Shown here piece after piece: positions 23,501-32,249 of a stretch of 64,000 bases of DNA. Both the position numbers and the translations under genes were made by a program. The notes beneath the pieces were generated by a model. The model did no database searches. It was not told the DNA's origin and saw only the letters and a program-made list of their open reading frames with translations. The first letter of the stretch is position 1; each line of letters starts with the position of its first letter. Origin of the DNA: Euleptes europaea. Its lineage: Eukaryota; Chordata; Lepidosauria; Squamata; Sphaerodactylidae. Location: assembly GCF_029931775.1 (NCBI RefSeq), contig NC_079314.1:70919879-70983878 (forward strand). The letters are read 5' to 3'.

Positions 23501-26500
23501 GGTAAAGGCAGTCCTTTTTACTTTACATGATATTAGTCTGCTTTCTTTCTAAAAAGAAAAACATGACAATCAGATTTGGAGGTACTGAGAGAACCTAAGC
23601 ATGGGACTGAAATGCACTTAACAATAATGGTTCAGTGTGACTATTGAATATAATTTTGCAATTTTTGTAGGTGATATTAGACAGTTACCCAGTATTGAGC
23701 CTGGTAACATGCTGTGCGATGTATTTGAGAGTCTGAAATCAAGAATTTGGTCAGTAGAGCTCAGAACTAATCACAGAGCCGAGTCGCAGTTAATTGTGAA
23801 TAATTCAACAAGGTAGGATTTTTAAAAAATCTCTTTGGTTACCAGAACTTGCTCTACAGCATGTAAGATATTACATTCCCAGTTACTTTGTGGTGGCATT
23901 TGTTTGGACATTTTTCACTCTAGGATGCATATGATTGCTCAAAACCCTCCGCTTCACACTGTCATTTGTATTGGCGAGCAGCATTTCCTCAGTAAGTGTG
24001 TGTGTGTGTAAAAACATAAAACCACAGCCAAACATTTTGACTGAAGCTTTTTTTTAAAAAAATTAAACAGTCCCAGTACCCAAATTCTGAAGACCTAACT
24101 GTTGCGATTGGTCTGTATGATTTCTGTTGTACATAATGTGCAATGGGGCAATGTCCTCTGAATGTATTCTTAAGCACAAAATGAAATTATGGCACATTGG
24201 GTAAAACATAGAATGATGTACCAGGATGACAAAAATTCTGCCTGGGCAGCTGTGGCATCTTTATCATTCAACATTTCCCCCCTTTTTCTTGGATCCAGAA
24301 TCTCTAAGCGGGTGTACCCAGAGTTTGATGCAGTTCTCAGAAGTTCTGACCAGAGTAAAACCTGGCCAATGCCAAGTCCAGAGAAAAAATTTATTTTAGT
24401 TGTCCTGTCTTCTAAAAATGGTAAGTGTTCAGCATTAGTGAGATCCGTGTTAAATAGTGCACTTATGCAAGATATGCTTAGTTGACACTGATTCAGTTTT
24501 AGCTTCTGCACAGTACGGGAGTAGAATGCCTTCAGCACTGCATGTGTTTGCATGACGGATTTTTTGTTTTGTTTTAACCAGGACTCTTGTGAACCCTCTG
24601 CTGTGTGTTAAATTGACCAGAGAGCAGAATGTACTCTTGATAGTTAAAGCATAAGTAACCTGTGTTAAGTGATCCCCAGTTCAGTTGTTTTGCAAGAGTA
24701 CTAGCTGGCCAGTAATTGTCAACTAGAAATCAGCCAGTGGTACGTCAAGTGGACTCTTGCTTAACTTCCGCTTTCTCCTGATAGTTCAGTGGCAGACGGC
24801 TGGCCATTTCTGGTGGTCAAATTGAGTGCTGCAAGCGTGTGGTGGTGGAAAGCTCCATCAAGTCACAGCTGACTTATGGCGACCTTGTAGGATTTTCAAG
24901 ACAAGAGACATTCAGAGGTGGTTTTCCAGTGCCTGCCTCCATGTCACAACCTTGGTATTCCTTGGTAGTCTCTCATCCAAATACTAGCTAGGGCCAGCCC
25001 TGCTTAGCTTCCGAGATCTGATGAAATTGGGCTAGCCTGGGCCATCCAGGTCAGGGCACTGGAAGTGTAGTTATCCTAATAACTTTCGGATGTCATGTAA
25101 TTGGTGCAGTTTATCTGCCTTTGTAGCAAAACATATTTCTAATTTATTGTTTCCCATGGTTCAACATTTCTTAAATCTTTGCTCCAGCTCTAAGACTGCC
25201 TTGCAAGAGATTCATAAAAGAGTGTTAGTTGTACTTCCAAGAGCTGCACTTGCATTGTTGCAAGTAGTTACAAGCAGCTGACATTATCATGGTGAAATAT
25301 CTTTTTTATTATTATTATTATTTTGAACTTATGCTTTGTATTTGTTATGTGTTTGTAATCAGACTTGGAGCCTGCCATAAAGTCTTTGCTTAAAGGAGGA
25401 CCAGGGCTTGAAGATGCTGAACAGTCACAGTTCATTTCTTTTAGAAGGTAATAGTTGTTTATGTAGACATGAAGAGCTCTCCTGGCTATGTGCTAAAATT
25501 AGAACTGGTGCAGGTATGCCTGTTCTTCAGATAAAGAGTTGGGAGCTAGCTGCAGGATCAATTGCTTTCTGTCCTTGTTCCTCTCCTTACGCATGGAGGT
25601 TGCCCCCATTCTCCTCCTCCTCCATGACATTATACCCCTCTGAGTTCCTGCTTCTCCCCAGGCCTCACCCCAGATCTCCAGGAATTTCCCAATCCAGCAC
25701 CATGCAACTGGGCCATAGTTTTCCTGGGCAGAGGCTACTGGGGAAGGGAAGGAGGCAAAGATGAAAACAGATTAAGGTAGGTTGGTTGGGGGGGGAGAAG
25801 GAGAAAAGGAAGCAGGGAAAGGGAGAGGCTGTGGGGATTTTTAAGGGAGGAAAAGAGGAAACAGAGTGGGGGGGAGGGGAAAATGAGCTCCCCACAAGTC
25901 CTTGTAGGCCCCTTCTTGTAATGACTAATACCAATTAAAGGCGATGGAGTAGGGGAGGGAATTTTAACATAAGGGAGAAAAGGTTAGCAGGGAGGAAGTG
26001 TCACCCATATAGCCCAGATGCTTAACAATGATTAAGGAAGGGACTCTTATGCACCTGTTAGACCTTAACGGTAGTACCGTCAGCAAAATCAGAAGGGTAA
26101 TGAATAGCGCATCTGGTTTTTTTCTTTATCATATTCTCCAGATTGTTTTTTTCACCACCAAGGACTGAGTGTTGCAGAAGATGACAGTGGTGTTGCTGTG
26201 TAATTATGCATCTCCTATTCCATTATGCAATTGGCTAAAGTAAAAAATCCCAACTATCCTGTCTAATCCAGAGAACAGCCAGTGTATCATACTTTAAGTG
26301 TGTATCATACTTTAGAGTGACCAAGGGATGGAACACGGGGTGGGGATGATTGGAGCTATGCAGATAGTGGCTGGCTTAGTTTATAATGTTTACCATTGTG
26401 TTCTATGGGATAAATTAAACAAGTTGCAGACAGCTCCTGAGTATGCCTGTTTTAATGGTAGTACCGTCAGCAAAACCAGAAGGGTAATGAATAGCAGCAC

Positions 26501-29500
26501 TTCGAATGAATGTCCTTCGCTGTTAAGGGATCCAACTAAAGCACTGCACTTGTAAATAAATGTAAAAAATAAATAAAATTGAGGAAAAAATTGCTACGTA
26601 GGGGAGGAGCAGTGCAGACACAGAACCCTGGCAATTACAGGCCCTCTCCATGTGCATACACCTTGCCTCCCAAGATAATGCTGGGCATATAACAAATGTT
26701 AGGTGTGGATCACAGGTGTTTTCTGATCTCATTTTGTATTATTCCTTAAGTCATAAAGTCTTCCTGTTCCTTCCCTAATAACAATTTCGGTATATATTGT
26801 TGGCGTAAATAGCTACTCCTTTCTTTGAGCAGCAAGCTTCAGTTCAGAAAGAATGGTGTATTACTGAGGGTTCTAGTAGTAACAAGAACAGCTGTTGGTA
26901 TAAAGAAATTGAGGTAAAGATCTATACCAAACCTCAGTTCCTGAGGGCTTTTTTCAGGGTGCTGTGTGGTATGGTATACCTTGTTTTAATTTCTCAGTGG
27001 CAGCATTTCATTGTGCAAGTTTTTTTTCTGTTTGAGCAAGAAATAATCTATTTAAATATAGCAAGTGGTTTTTTTTTAGAGGTTGGTTAAAGACTGCATT
27101 TAACAACAACTATTATTCTGAAATGTTGCATGTGTGCTTGTGTTCATAATTAAACTGAATATGGTGTTGTTGTTTTCCCCCATGTGTTAGGGACGATTGT
27201 AGCATCATCAATGAACTCTGTTGTCAGCACTACTCAAATCATCCAATGCGGTATGGATCTGTTCAGGTTTTATCTTTTACCACTATTTGTGTTGTAAGCC
27301 AGTAGCGCAAGGAAACGTTCTACCTGCAGTAAAGGGAACTATTTTAAACTTCATCTTCATAGATACATTCAGCTCCCTAAATTTGTACTTTACAATTGGC
27401 AATCGCCTCACAAGAGCGCTTCTATTAAATGCAGGGGGCAGGGAGAGGAATATACTCCATCATTTTGTAGCAGGTCCTCACTTGTAAACACAATTTAGGA
27501 AGATGATTTGTGATCACGCTCTTGTGTGGGGCTTGAGATGCCATGGGGAGAGGGGTTTCAGAAGTAGTGATAGTAAAAAGGATACTTCTTCCCCACCTTC
27601 TAGAAATTTTCCTTATCCTCTGTTAATGGTAATGGTATTTGTAAGGAGTTCAACCAAGCACAAGACATCAGTTGTGCTGTGTTATCACACTGTAGAATGA
27701 AAGAGAAAGATCACCGTTTGAGCCAGTAAGGGTAAGAAAGGACATATTCTAATTTAAAAGAAAGGCCCTAGATTTGCACTAAACTTTATATTTTATCTTC
27801 CATATCAGTTATGACGCACCCCCCTTTCAACCACTTCAGTGTCCCACTCACTCAGCCCGGCCGTATATGCTGAGGGGAAAAGTGTTGGCCTGAGTATATT
27901 TATGAGGAGATTATTTTTCTTTCTCCTCCAGTCCCACACCCGTATTTACCTCAGTGAGAAATAGGAGACAAGAGGCTTTTCAACTTAAATAGACAAAACA
28001 GGGAAGTTTATTAAAGAGAATTTACAGAGATTGGTTTTTAAGAAAAGGCAGAAATTTGGAGGGAAAACTCAGGTCAGTTGCTTCAGAGAAATAGCTTAGA
28101 TGTTTCCTTCACTCAAGTTCCTTCAGTTCTCAGTTTCTAGCTTATTTCTACCTCTCAGAACTATTATTCAGACGTTCAGACTCTCAGTCTGTCATTCAGC
28201 TTCAGACTCTCAGACTCTGTCCCCAGCCTAGCTCTCTCTGACTACCCCACCTTAGTGGCTATAATCCTCCACACCTTCCTGCTACTGGAATAGCTCTACC
28301 TCAGAGACTAATTCCCCTTGTGACTTGAGAATGGGCCCTCTCTAACCCAGTTCTCACTCCTGTCACTACCACAGGTTGTGTGTGTCAATAGCTTTGGCTT
28401 TCACTGAACCCTCAGGTTCACAGAGTATAGTCTCGCTTCTTCTTCGTCTCTTCACCCAGCTCTGAATCTATCACAGCCTTCTCTGGCTGGTCCCAAGCTT
28501 CGAATGCTTTCACAGCCTCCTGTCAGGCTGGGTCCCAAGCTTCGAATGCCTTTTGTCTCTCAGAGCTCAGGGTGTCAGCTCTCTGGCTCTGCACACTCTT
28601 GGTCTGTCAGCTCTTTCTGCAGATTAACCCCTTATCCATCACATCAGTCATCAAAGCTTTCCTAACTTGGCTTTGAAGTTGGGACCTTCCATTCGGAAGC
28701 ATGTTTTAAGCAGCACTGAAACAAGTAAGAATTGGATAAAAGATTACCCTACAGGTGTATCTAGAGATATTTACAGAAGTGCACTGGCTGCTATTTAATC
28801 TGATTGGCTGGTGCAATTTATGTGGTTTTGTCAGAAGATAGCAAATGGCATTAAAAAAAATGGGGCTGAGAATAAGTGGTAGCCAGTGAAACCAAAGGGT
28901 ACCAAATAGTATCAAAACCATGAAAACATTTGATAAAGTTAGTGTTTTCAGTAATCAGTTCTTCTGTGTCATATTCGCTAATTTCAAAGAGAAAATTAAA
29001 ATGAGAGATATATGGTACATTCCCAAGTTTCTGGTCAGCAAACAGCTTCATATTAAAGCCCCATCATCCAACTTATCTATGTCTGCAGCATAATTTTACA
29101 GATCTGCCTCATATCCAAAAATGCTGCGAACAGGACTACTGTTCCCCCTATGGCAAGGCTACCCCTTTCCATCCTATTGGCTTGAGATATCGTTGTGGAT
29201 TGAAAGTGTCATAACACTCCTGCACACTGTTAAAATCCAGGGGACTTTACAGTCCGAGGCCTTAATTGTGATTCTAGCTCTAATCAATCACAGGATAGAA
29301 TCCTGTCCTTTCTCCAGCCAGCTTTGGTTGGCATACATGGTTCTTCCATTGCTGTTTCATCCTCACCACAATCCTGTGAAGTAGTTTAGGCTGAAAGAGG
29401 GTAAATGGTCAGAGATCACTCCGTGAGTTTTATGGCTGAATGGGGATTTGAGCACAGGCCTCGACTGTTCTGTTCTGGCTGTCTAGCCGTTCGGCCACTC

Positions 29501-32249
29501 TGGATTGCAATAAACAAAGTACAATGTTTAGAATCCAGGAGTTTGTCAGCTTTTTGACCTGAAAAAATTTGTTTCAGAATGGCTTTGTGTTTTGCTGTTT
29601 TTAATTGAGGTCCTGAAGTTTGGAAGCTATACTTCAAAATGTTTTTTAAATAGTGAAGATATAAGAGGCTTATTAGGGTGGTTCATGGAATTTCTGAAGA
29701 ACTTTCTATGAGATTTCAGGGGTACACTCTTTGAAGCTATTTTCCTTTGTGCTGATGTGGTGAAGTTGCTGAATGTATTACAGAACCCCAATATCTTTTG
29801 TGGATTTTTTTCCACTGATGCCCTGTAGGAAAACTGGGAAATACTTTTGGAGGGTGTGTGGATGTGTTGGGGTTTTTCTTTTTGCAATTATGAATGCTGT
29901 AAGTGAATCTTCAATATGCTTCTCTTTTCATTCAGAGATCATAAAAACCAATTACAATTTCAGTGTGGTGATAAAATTAGTTCCACAAGGAATGCATACA
30001 TAAGAGATCTTCTTCCAACTGATAAGACTTGCACAAAGAATAATAAAGATTCTGGTCCATGTGTTTGTGACATGTGCTTTACAAGAGAAGATTGCCTTTC
30101 TGGACGGACTGCACCTTCCCATGAAAATGAAGCTACTGATTATACACGCTTGTGCAACGGAGACATATTCTTCATTGAAGAGGCATGTGCTTTGTAACTG
30201 ATTTCCAGAATCTCTTTTGAAGCAGAAAAACACCTTTGTTGTGTCATGTACCAAGAAGCAATTACAGGGCCAAACAAGATCTGTCACTGGGTGTGACTTT
30301 CTCCTCCCCACTGCCCCTGCTGCCCAAGTTGCACCCTGAAAAGCTACTCCTGGCGGCTGCAGTGGGGCTAGGAACAGCATGAAAGGGGAGTTGCTGCCAG
30401 GGGGGAATCAGTGCCTGTCGATTTGTTCAGGATCCAACCCACAGTGAGGAAATATTCTGCACTGCATTACTGTTTAAAATGTCTGCTGTTATTAAACTTC
30501 ATTCAGTAGTATTGGTCTGCTGGTTGCCCTGCTTACCTGTTAAATGTTAGGAATCAGGCACAGAGGAAGTATTGCTGTTCTCCAGGTGCTTAGCAGCAAG
30601 CAAAGCACCATGGCAAGGAAGAAATATTGTGCAGCTGCTGCTAGCACTCTGGCCCATGTGGTTAAGGCATCCTGCTAGGATACATTCCTGCTGGAGGTAG
30701 ATAGTTTTAAAAAAATTAATTTTCTTCTGCATCTGTTTTGGAATCATGAAGGGCAACTCTTGGGTAAGGTCTGAGTTGGCTGATTTACTGAGTACTCGCT
30801 ATTACCTAATAAAGCCTTGTGTTTGTATATTGTGTTTGTAGGACCGAGAGGTTGACAAGTGTCGCCTCCTGACCATTAGAAGCACTGATGGATCTACATA
30901 CACCCTGCTTTATCGAGGTCTCCTGAGAGTCTGTAAGATACAGCATGCCTGGGCCAGAACTATTCACACATTTCAGGTAAGAGAGATGGTAGTTTTAATG
31001 AAGTTCTGCCAACCTAAAAAAATGCTGCTTGTCACATGCAACATATTGGGAGTAATTTTATAACATCTGTGAGGTGAAAACATTGTAATTTTTTGACTTA
31101 GATTACTGTGGGAAGCCTAAAAGGCATCTTCTGTAAAGCTTGATTGTGATCCAGTTATGTCATAAAGTTAGAAATTAGTCATCCATTGTGAAAAGGGTCT
31201 TTAAATTTAGAAATGGTTTTTATGGGAGCAGTGATTTTGCCTTTAGATGGCATGTGATGGTTAGTGTGCTGTATTGGGGCCTGGGGGGGGGTCCCACATT
31301 CACATCCTTATTGAGCTATGAAATGTCACTGAATGACCTTTGTCCAGCTATACTCTCTCTGCCTAACCTACTCCACAGGCTTATTATGAGGACAAAATGG
31401 TGGAGACAGAACCATGCATGCCACCCTGCGCTTCTTGTAGGAAGGGTGGGATAAAAGTGTATAGTTGATAGAACAACGGAGAAGCCAAAACGAGACAGTA
31501 TAAAAACCTTATCTGGTGCCTTACCAAAAACACACTTGGGCCTCTTTTTAAAAAATCCTGGTAAATTAAATGGGCAGATGCAAGCTTTCCGTTTCCATCT
31601 GATTTATTTGCTTTTGTGATTAAAGTTACTTAAAGTTTGTAAGACCAGTGGCAGCACTTGATTGTTTGCTGCCTTGGGACTCCAAGCTGGGTGGAAAGGC
31701 ATCAAAAAAATGTTCTAAATAAATGGATAAGCAAGAAGGCTAACTGGCTTGAAACAGGTTTGTCCAAGAATTCTTTCTGAATACTGTTTTCAGGGTTCTG
31801 AGGAGAAGACCATTGTTTATGTCGTTGGAAATGCTGGTCGCCAGAACTGGCAGCATGTTTACACAGCTGTCACTAGAGGACGTAGCCGGGTCTATATTGT
31901 CGCTGAAGAAGACAACCTCCAAAAAGCCATAGCTACCAAAGAGTTCTCCAGAAAAACTTACTTACGAAAACATTTGCAAGATGCATTGATGGGAAAAATT
32001 GATTCTTTTGAGGAAACGTTTTCTTCTCAAAGGAACATGCAGAGTGAAGAGGACAGGATTTATGATTTTGCTACTCATGCTGGAAATAATTGTATTAACT
32101 GTGAGCAGTCTGCAGTTTCTGATGAAATTAAAGATGACAACAGATGGAGAACTGTTGAGCTGACTGAAATGTCACGTCACCCAAGTGGGCTTAAAAGGCA
32201 AAGAACCTTTCCAGAGGACTCTTCAAGCCCCTCTCAAGTAACTTTTTAA
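11340..32249 (+). CDS. HELB: HELB, DNA helicase B, complete gene of 12 coding exons
   Basis: HELB is a nuclear 5'-3' superfamily-1B DNA helicase that binds RPA on single-stranded DNA, helps recovery from replication stress and, in mammals, restrains long-range DNA end resection. The twelve exons total 3,018 nt in one continuous frame, giving 1,005 residues against about 1,087 in human as I recall. Motifs in order: Walker A GKGGCGKT at residues 449-456, motif Ia [12 protein letters not shown]-binding acidic segment [17 protein letters not shown] at 475-491, Walker B VVDEGS with Asp561-Glu562, motif [21 protein letters not shown], and the C-terminal [12 protein letters not shown] arginine motif. 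The acidic residues matching human E499, D506 and D510 are kept as E473, D480 and D484. The C-terminus is shorter than in mammals. Intron 10 uses a GC donor. Upstream neighbour TMBIM4 is divergent; GRIP1 downstream is convergent. Confidence 0.95.
11904..12117 (+). repeat. tRNA-derived SINE, second family, full copy (HELB intron 1)
   Basis: The head GGGGAGGGGCTGTGTCTCAG then TGGTAGAACATCTGC is a tRNA-like A-box region; CCAGGTTCAATCCCTGG is the B-box arm. The body contains GATGTGAAAAACCCCTGCC and TAGACAATACTGACTTTGAT and ends near AGCTTCATGTGTTAAT. This copy is the reference for the minus-strand copy at 10041 and for the minisatellite unit at 20440. Confidence 0.85.
12160..12220. repeat. Interspersed repeat with GGCACCTTAAAG block, third copy
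   Basis: ATTGTGGCACCTTAAAGCCT then AATAGAACTATT matches the block at 9907. Short fragment. The rest of intron 1 up to 12946 shows nothing I can name. Confidence 0.4.
12947..13303 (+). CDS. HELB: HELB exon 2 (residues 63-181)
   Basis: The acceptor TGATTTCAG precedes the exon. The frame reads [20 protein letters not shown], then [10 protein letters not shown] and [11 protein letters not shown], matching human [20 protein letters not shown] and YQVQGFPSYFLQ. This is the N-terminal HELB-specific region. The GTGAGT donor follows at 13304; phase 1. Confidence 0.95.
13457..13656 (+). CDS. HELB: HELB exon 3 (residues 182-248)
   Basis: Encodes [14 protein letters not shown] (human FPKIMEFLPVLLPRH) and ends [10 protein letters not shown] (human THPWKLGFSK). 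The GTAAGA donor follows; phase 0. Two acceptors six bases apart, TATAG before 13457 and CTGCAG before 13463, both keep the frame and differ by two residues. The first is chosen here. Confidence 0.93.
14173..14387. mobile_element. Short inverted-end element (GTTGCCAAC family), copy 2 (HELB intron 3)
   Basis: The left end TAGGGTTGCCAACCTCCAGG and the right end CCCAGAGTTGGCAACTGTA are inverted partners. The interior contains AGATCTCCAG and GGAGAAAATGGCTGCTTTGG. A typical squamate non-autonomous repeat; class unproved. Confidence 0.65.
14565..15434 (+). CDS. HELB: HELB exon 4 (residues 249-538), Walker A exon
   Basis: The acceptor TCTCTAAAAG precedes CTAGTATAC. The exon is 870 nt (290 codons, phase 0 at both ends). 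It begins [18 protein letters not shown] (human ITYREWKLLRCEASWIAF). It holds the central conserved region, the ATPase Walker [10 protein letters not shown] (449-457), the RPA-binding acidic motif (473-491) and motif Ia [11 protein letters not shown], ending AYTLHQ before a GTATGA donor. The linker between about residues 380 and 430 is acidic and poorly conserved, as in mammals. Confidence 0.97.
15955..15987 (+). repeat. 5S-derived SINE, head part, cut by LTR element
   Basis: CCTGGAACGTGACTTGGATG then GCCCA matches the head seen in the minus-strand copy at 24848-25057 (CCTGACCTGGATGGCCCAGG when reversed). The SINE continues at 20177. Confidence 0.7.
15988..16270 (+). repeat. 5' LTR of gypsy chromovirus
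   Basis: 283 bp with TG...CA-type ends (TGTCAGG to CTGACA). Apparently identical to 19894-20176. Confidence 0.92.
16462..18381 (+). pseudogene. Gag-like frame of gypsy chromovirus (fossil element)
   Basis: A gag-like product with a coiled, Ala/Glu-rich N-terminal part, a proline-rich middle with a short tandem duplication, a retrotransposon gag core and a CCHC zinc knuckle near the end. Part of the LTR element at 15988-20176; not a host gene. Confidence 0.85.
18410..19882 (+). pseudogene. Integrase plus chromodomain part of gypsy chromovirus (fossil element)
   Basis: Shows the zinc-binding N-terminal region, the catalytic core and the C-terminal region of a Ty3/gypsy integrase, followed by a chromodomain near 19680-19850. 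The chromodomain assigns the element to the chromoviruses, whose integrases are thought to read histone marks. Part of a broken element; not a host gene. Confidence 0.88.
19894..20176 (+). repeat. 3' LTR of gypsy chromovirus
   Basis: 283 bp, preceded by a purine-rich tract, apparently identical to the 5' LTR, followed by CCCAG and the rest of the 5S SINE. Confidence 0.92.
20177..20325 (+). repeat. 5S-derived SINE, body, right of LTR element
   Basis: GCCTGATCTCATCAGATCTC, AAGCTAAGCAAGGTCGGCCC and GGATATGAGACCACC follow the 5S rRNA order (internal control region). A spacer with GCAATGGCAACCCACCTCTG follows. The BovB-like tail is missing or eroded. It continues the piece at 15955-15987. Confidence 0.8.
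20385..20462 (-). repeat. Head of second-family tRNA SINE, reverse
   Basis: On the minus strand the order is GTTGTGGCTCAGAGGTAGAG, CATCTGTTAGGCATGCAGAA and GGTCCCCGGTGCAGGATG. This is the SINE head seen at 11904, running directly into the minisatellite. Confidence 0.65.
20440..21165. repeat. 36-bp minisatellite, about 20 copies, derived from a SINE head
   Basis: The unit begins GATCCACAGCCCCTSCCAAG and ends SAGATGCTCTCCCCCT (36 bp). About twenty copies run with few differences; two subtypes alternate in blocks (CTCCCAAGCAG and CTGCCAAGGAG). Reversed, the unit reads GGGAGGGGCTGTGGATCAGG, then GGGAGAGCATCTGCTT, which is the A-box region of the tRNA SINE at 11904. Since 36 is a multiple of three and the unit has no stop in several frames, long spurious open frames arise on both strands; they are not genes. 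Confidence 0.9.
21170..21432. repeat. GC-rich tandem repeat, about 68 bp, four units in an A-B-A-B order
   Basis: Units begin CCAGCCGGGAGATCCAGCGG (A) or CCAGCCGGGGGTTCAAGCAG (B). Both continue with GGAGGGGCTKGGCMRGGGG-like sequence and end near CTCGGGAAG. The A-B-A-B order implies a 136-bp dimer duplicated once. It lies between the minisatellite and the right hAT terminus. Confidence 0.75.
21509..22230. other. Remainder of HELB intron 4
   Basis: 21850-22190 is GC-rich with a poly-C run near 22170 and may be an old element, but no ends or duplications are clear. No exon. Confidence 0.4.
22231..22387 (+). CDS. HELB: HELB exon 5 (residues 539-591), Walker B exon
   Basis: The acceptor GTGCTTTCAG precedes [30 protein letters not shown] is the Walker B motif (D561, E562). 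It ends KLVILG, split by a GTAAGT donor; phase 1. Matches human [20 protein letters not shown]. Confidence 0.97.
22388..23670. other. HELB intron 5, no further gene
   Basis: No exon or named repeat. A moderately GC-rich patch at about 23080-23400 has no recognisable ends. Confidence 0.5.
23671..23812 (+). CDS. HELB: HELB exon 6 (residues 591-638)
   Basis: The acceptor ATTTTTGTAG precedes [20 protein letters not shown], helicase motif III, followed by [14 protein letters not shown] with the NHRAES motif. The GTAGGA donor leaves phase 2. Matches human [15 protein letters not shown] and [13 protein letters not shown]. Confidence 0.97.
24299..24420 (+). CDS. HELB: HELB exon 7 (residues 638-679)
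   Basis: The acceptor GGATCCAG precedes [15 protein letters not shown] (human RISRRQFPKFDAEL). The rest is less conserved ([12 protein letters not shown], compare human KTFIFVRLPEED). The GTAAGT donor leaves phase 1. Confidence 0.92.
24848..25057 (-). repeat. 5S-rRNA-derived SINE with BovB-like tail (HELB intron 7)
   Basis: Plus strand: a BovB-like tail complement (CATCAAGTCACAGCTGACTT then ATGGCGACC), a spacer (GGATTTTCAAGACAAGAGAC), and a 5S complement (CTGCTTAGCTTCCGAGATCT then GATGAAATTGGGC) with the head GGCCATCCAGGTCAGGGC. A complete copy; best reference for the other three. Confidence 0.85.
25363..25447 (+). CDS. HELB: HELB exon 8 (residues 679-707)
   Basis: The acceptor GTTTGTAATCAG precedes [13 protein letters not shown]; the exon ends SQFISFRR (human SQFIAFRRQD). 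The GTAATA donor leaves phase 2. Confidence 0.92.
25545..25705. repeat. Partial GTTGCCAAC-family element
   Basis: GAGCTAGCTGCAGGATCAAT, then CCCCAGGCCTCACCCCAGAT and CTCCAGGAATTTCCCAATCC, parallel the interior and right end of the copies at 8511 and 14173. The left end is eroded. Confidence 0.45.
26065..26496. repeat. Pair of 44-bp direct repeats (26065-26108 and 26453-26496)
   Basis: Both copies share GGTAGTACCGTCAGCAAAA and CAGAAGGGTAATGAATAGC with only two differences over 44 bases. The 344 bases between are not repeated. Origin unknown; lies in HELB intron 8. Confidence 0.7.
27191..27250 (+). CDS. HELB: HELB exon 9 (residues 707-727)
   Basis: A short 60-nt exon after CATGTGTTAG. It encodes [19 protein letters not shown] (human QDCDLINDCCCKHYTGHLT). 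The GTATGG donor leaves phase 2. Confidence 0.92.
27815..28690. repeat. Possible LTR-type fossil or other long repeat (HELB intron 9)
   Basis: Composition differs from the surrounding intron: CT-rich, with short internal repeats (CAGACTCTCAG type near 28165-28215, and a 40-bp pair around TCCCAAGCTTCGAATGC at 28490 and 28531). On the minus strand an AATAAA lies near 28010. No coding part and no clear ends. Family unknown. Confidence 0.3.
29345..29485 (-). repeat. MIR-like SINE fragment
   Basis: CATCCTCACCACAATCCTGT then GAAGTAGTTTAGGCTGA, and GGGGATTTGAGCACAGGCC, are the complement-type core and B-box arm of a MIR/CORE SINE common in reptiles. Diverged. Confidence 0.55.
29936..30182 (+). CDS. 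HELB: HELB exon 10 (residues 727-809), GC splice donor
   Basis: The acceptor TTTTCATTCAG precedes [20 protein letters not shown], then AYIRDLLP (human [20 protein letters not shown]). The end reads [12 protein letters not shown] (human RLCNGEIFFITN). The next bases are GCATGT, so intron 10 starts with GC; reading on gives EACAL and a stop, and the nearest GT (four bases on) would break the frame into exon 11. A cysteine-bearing middle ([12 protein letters not shown]) is not in my remembered human sequence. Confidence 0.93.
30842..30976 (+). CDS. HELB: HELB exon 11 (residues 810-854)
   Basis: 135 nt, phase 0 at both ends, after TGTGTTTGTAG. Encodes [17 protein letters not shown] and ends [13 protein letters not shown] (human [14 protein letters not shown]). 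GTAAGA donor. Part of the 2A domain near motif V. Confidence 0.96.
31258..31465 (+). repeat. MIR-like tRNA SINE (HELB intron 11)
   Basis: The block CACTGAATGACCTTTGTCCA, then CTCTCTGCCTAACCTACTCC and ATTATGAGGACAAAATGG, ending GGAAGGGTGGGATAAAAG, follows the order of a well-known reptilian MIR-like SINE. The tRNA head is eroded. Confidence 0.65.
31794..32249 (+). CDS. HELB: HELB exon 12 (residues 855-1005, terminal)
   Basis: The acceptor ACTGTTTTCAG precedes [20 protein letters not shown] and [19 protein letters not shown], helicase motif VI with its arginine finger region. After [10 protein letters not shown] the sequence is poorly conserved and ends PSQVTF with TAA at 32247-32249. The human protein as I recall continues longer, with a CDK-site and a further 36 or so residues after ESPSK. 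A CAA-GTAACT within the last codons could act as a donor to an extra exon, but none was found before GRIP1. Confidence 0.93.
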   Translation, partial: GSEEKTIVYVVGNAGRQNWQHVYTAVTRGRSRVYIVAEEDNLQKAIATKEFSRKTYLRKHLQDALMGKIDSFEETFSSQRNMQSEEDRIYDFATHAGNNCINCEQSAVSDEIKDDNRWRTVELTEMSRHPSGLKRQRTFPEDSSSPSQVTF

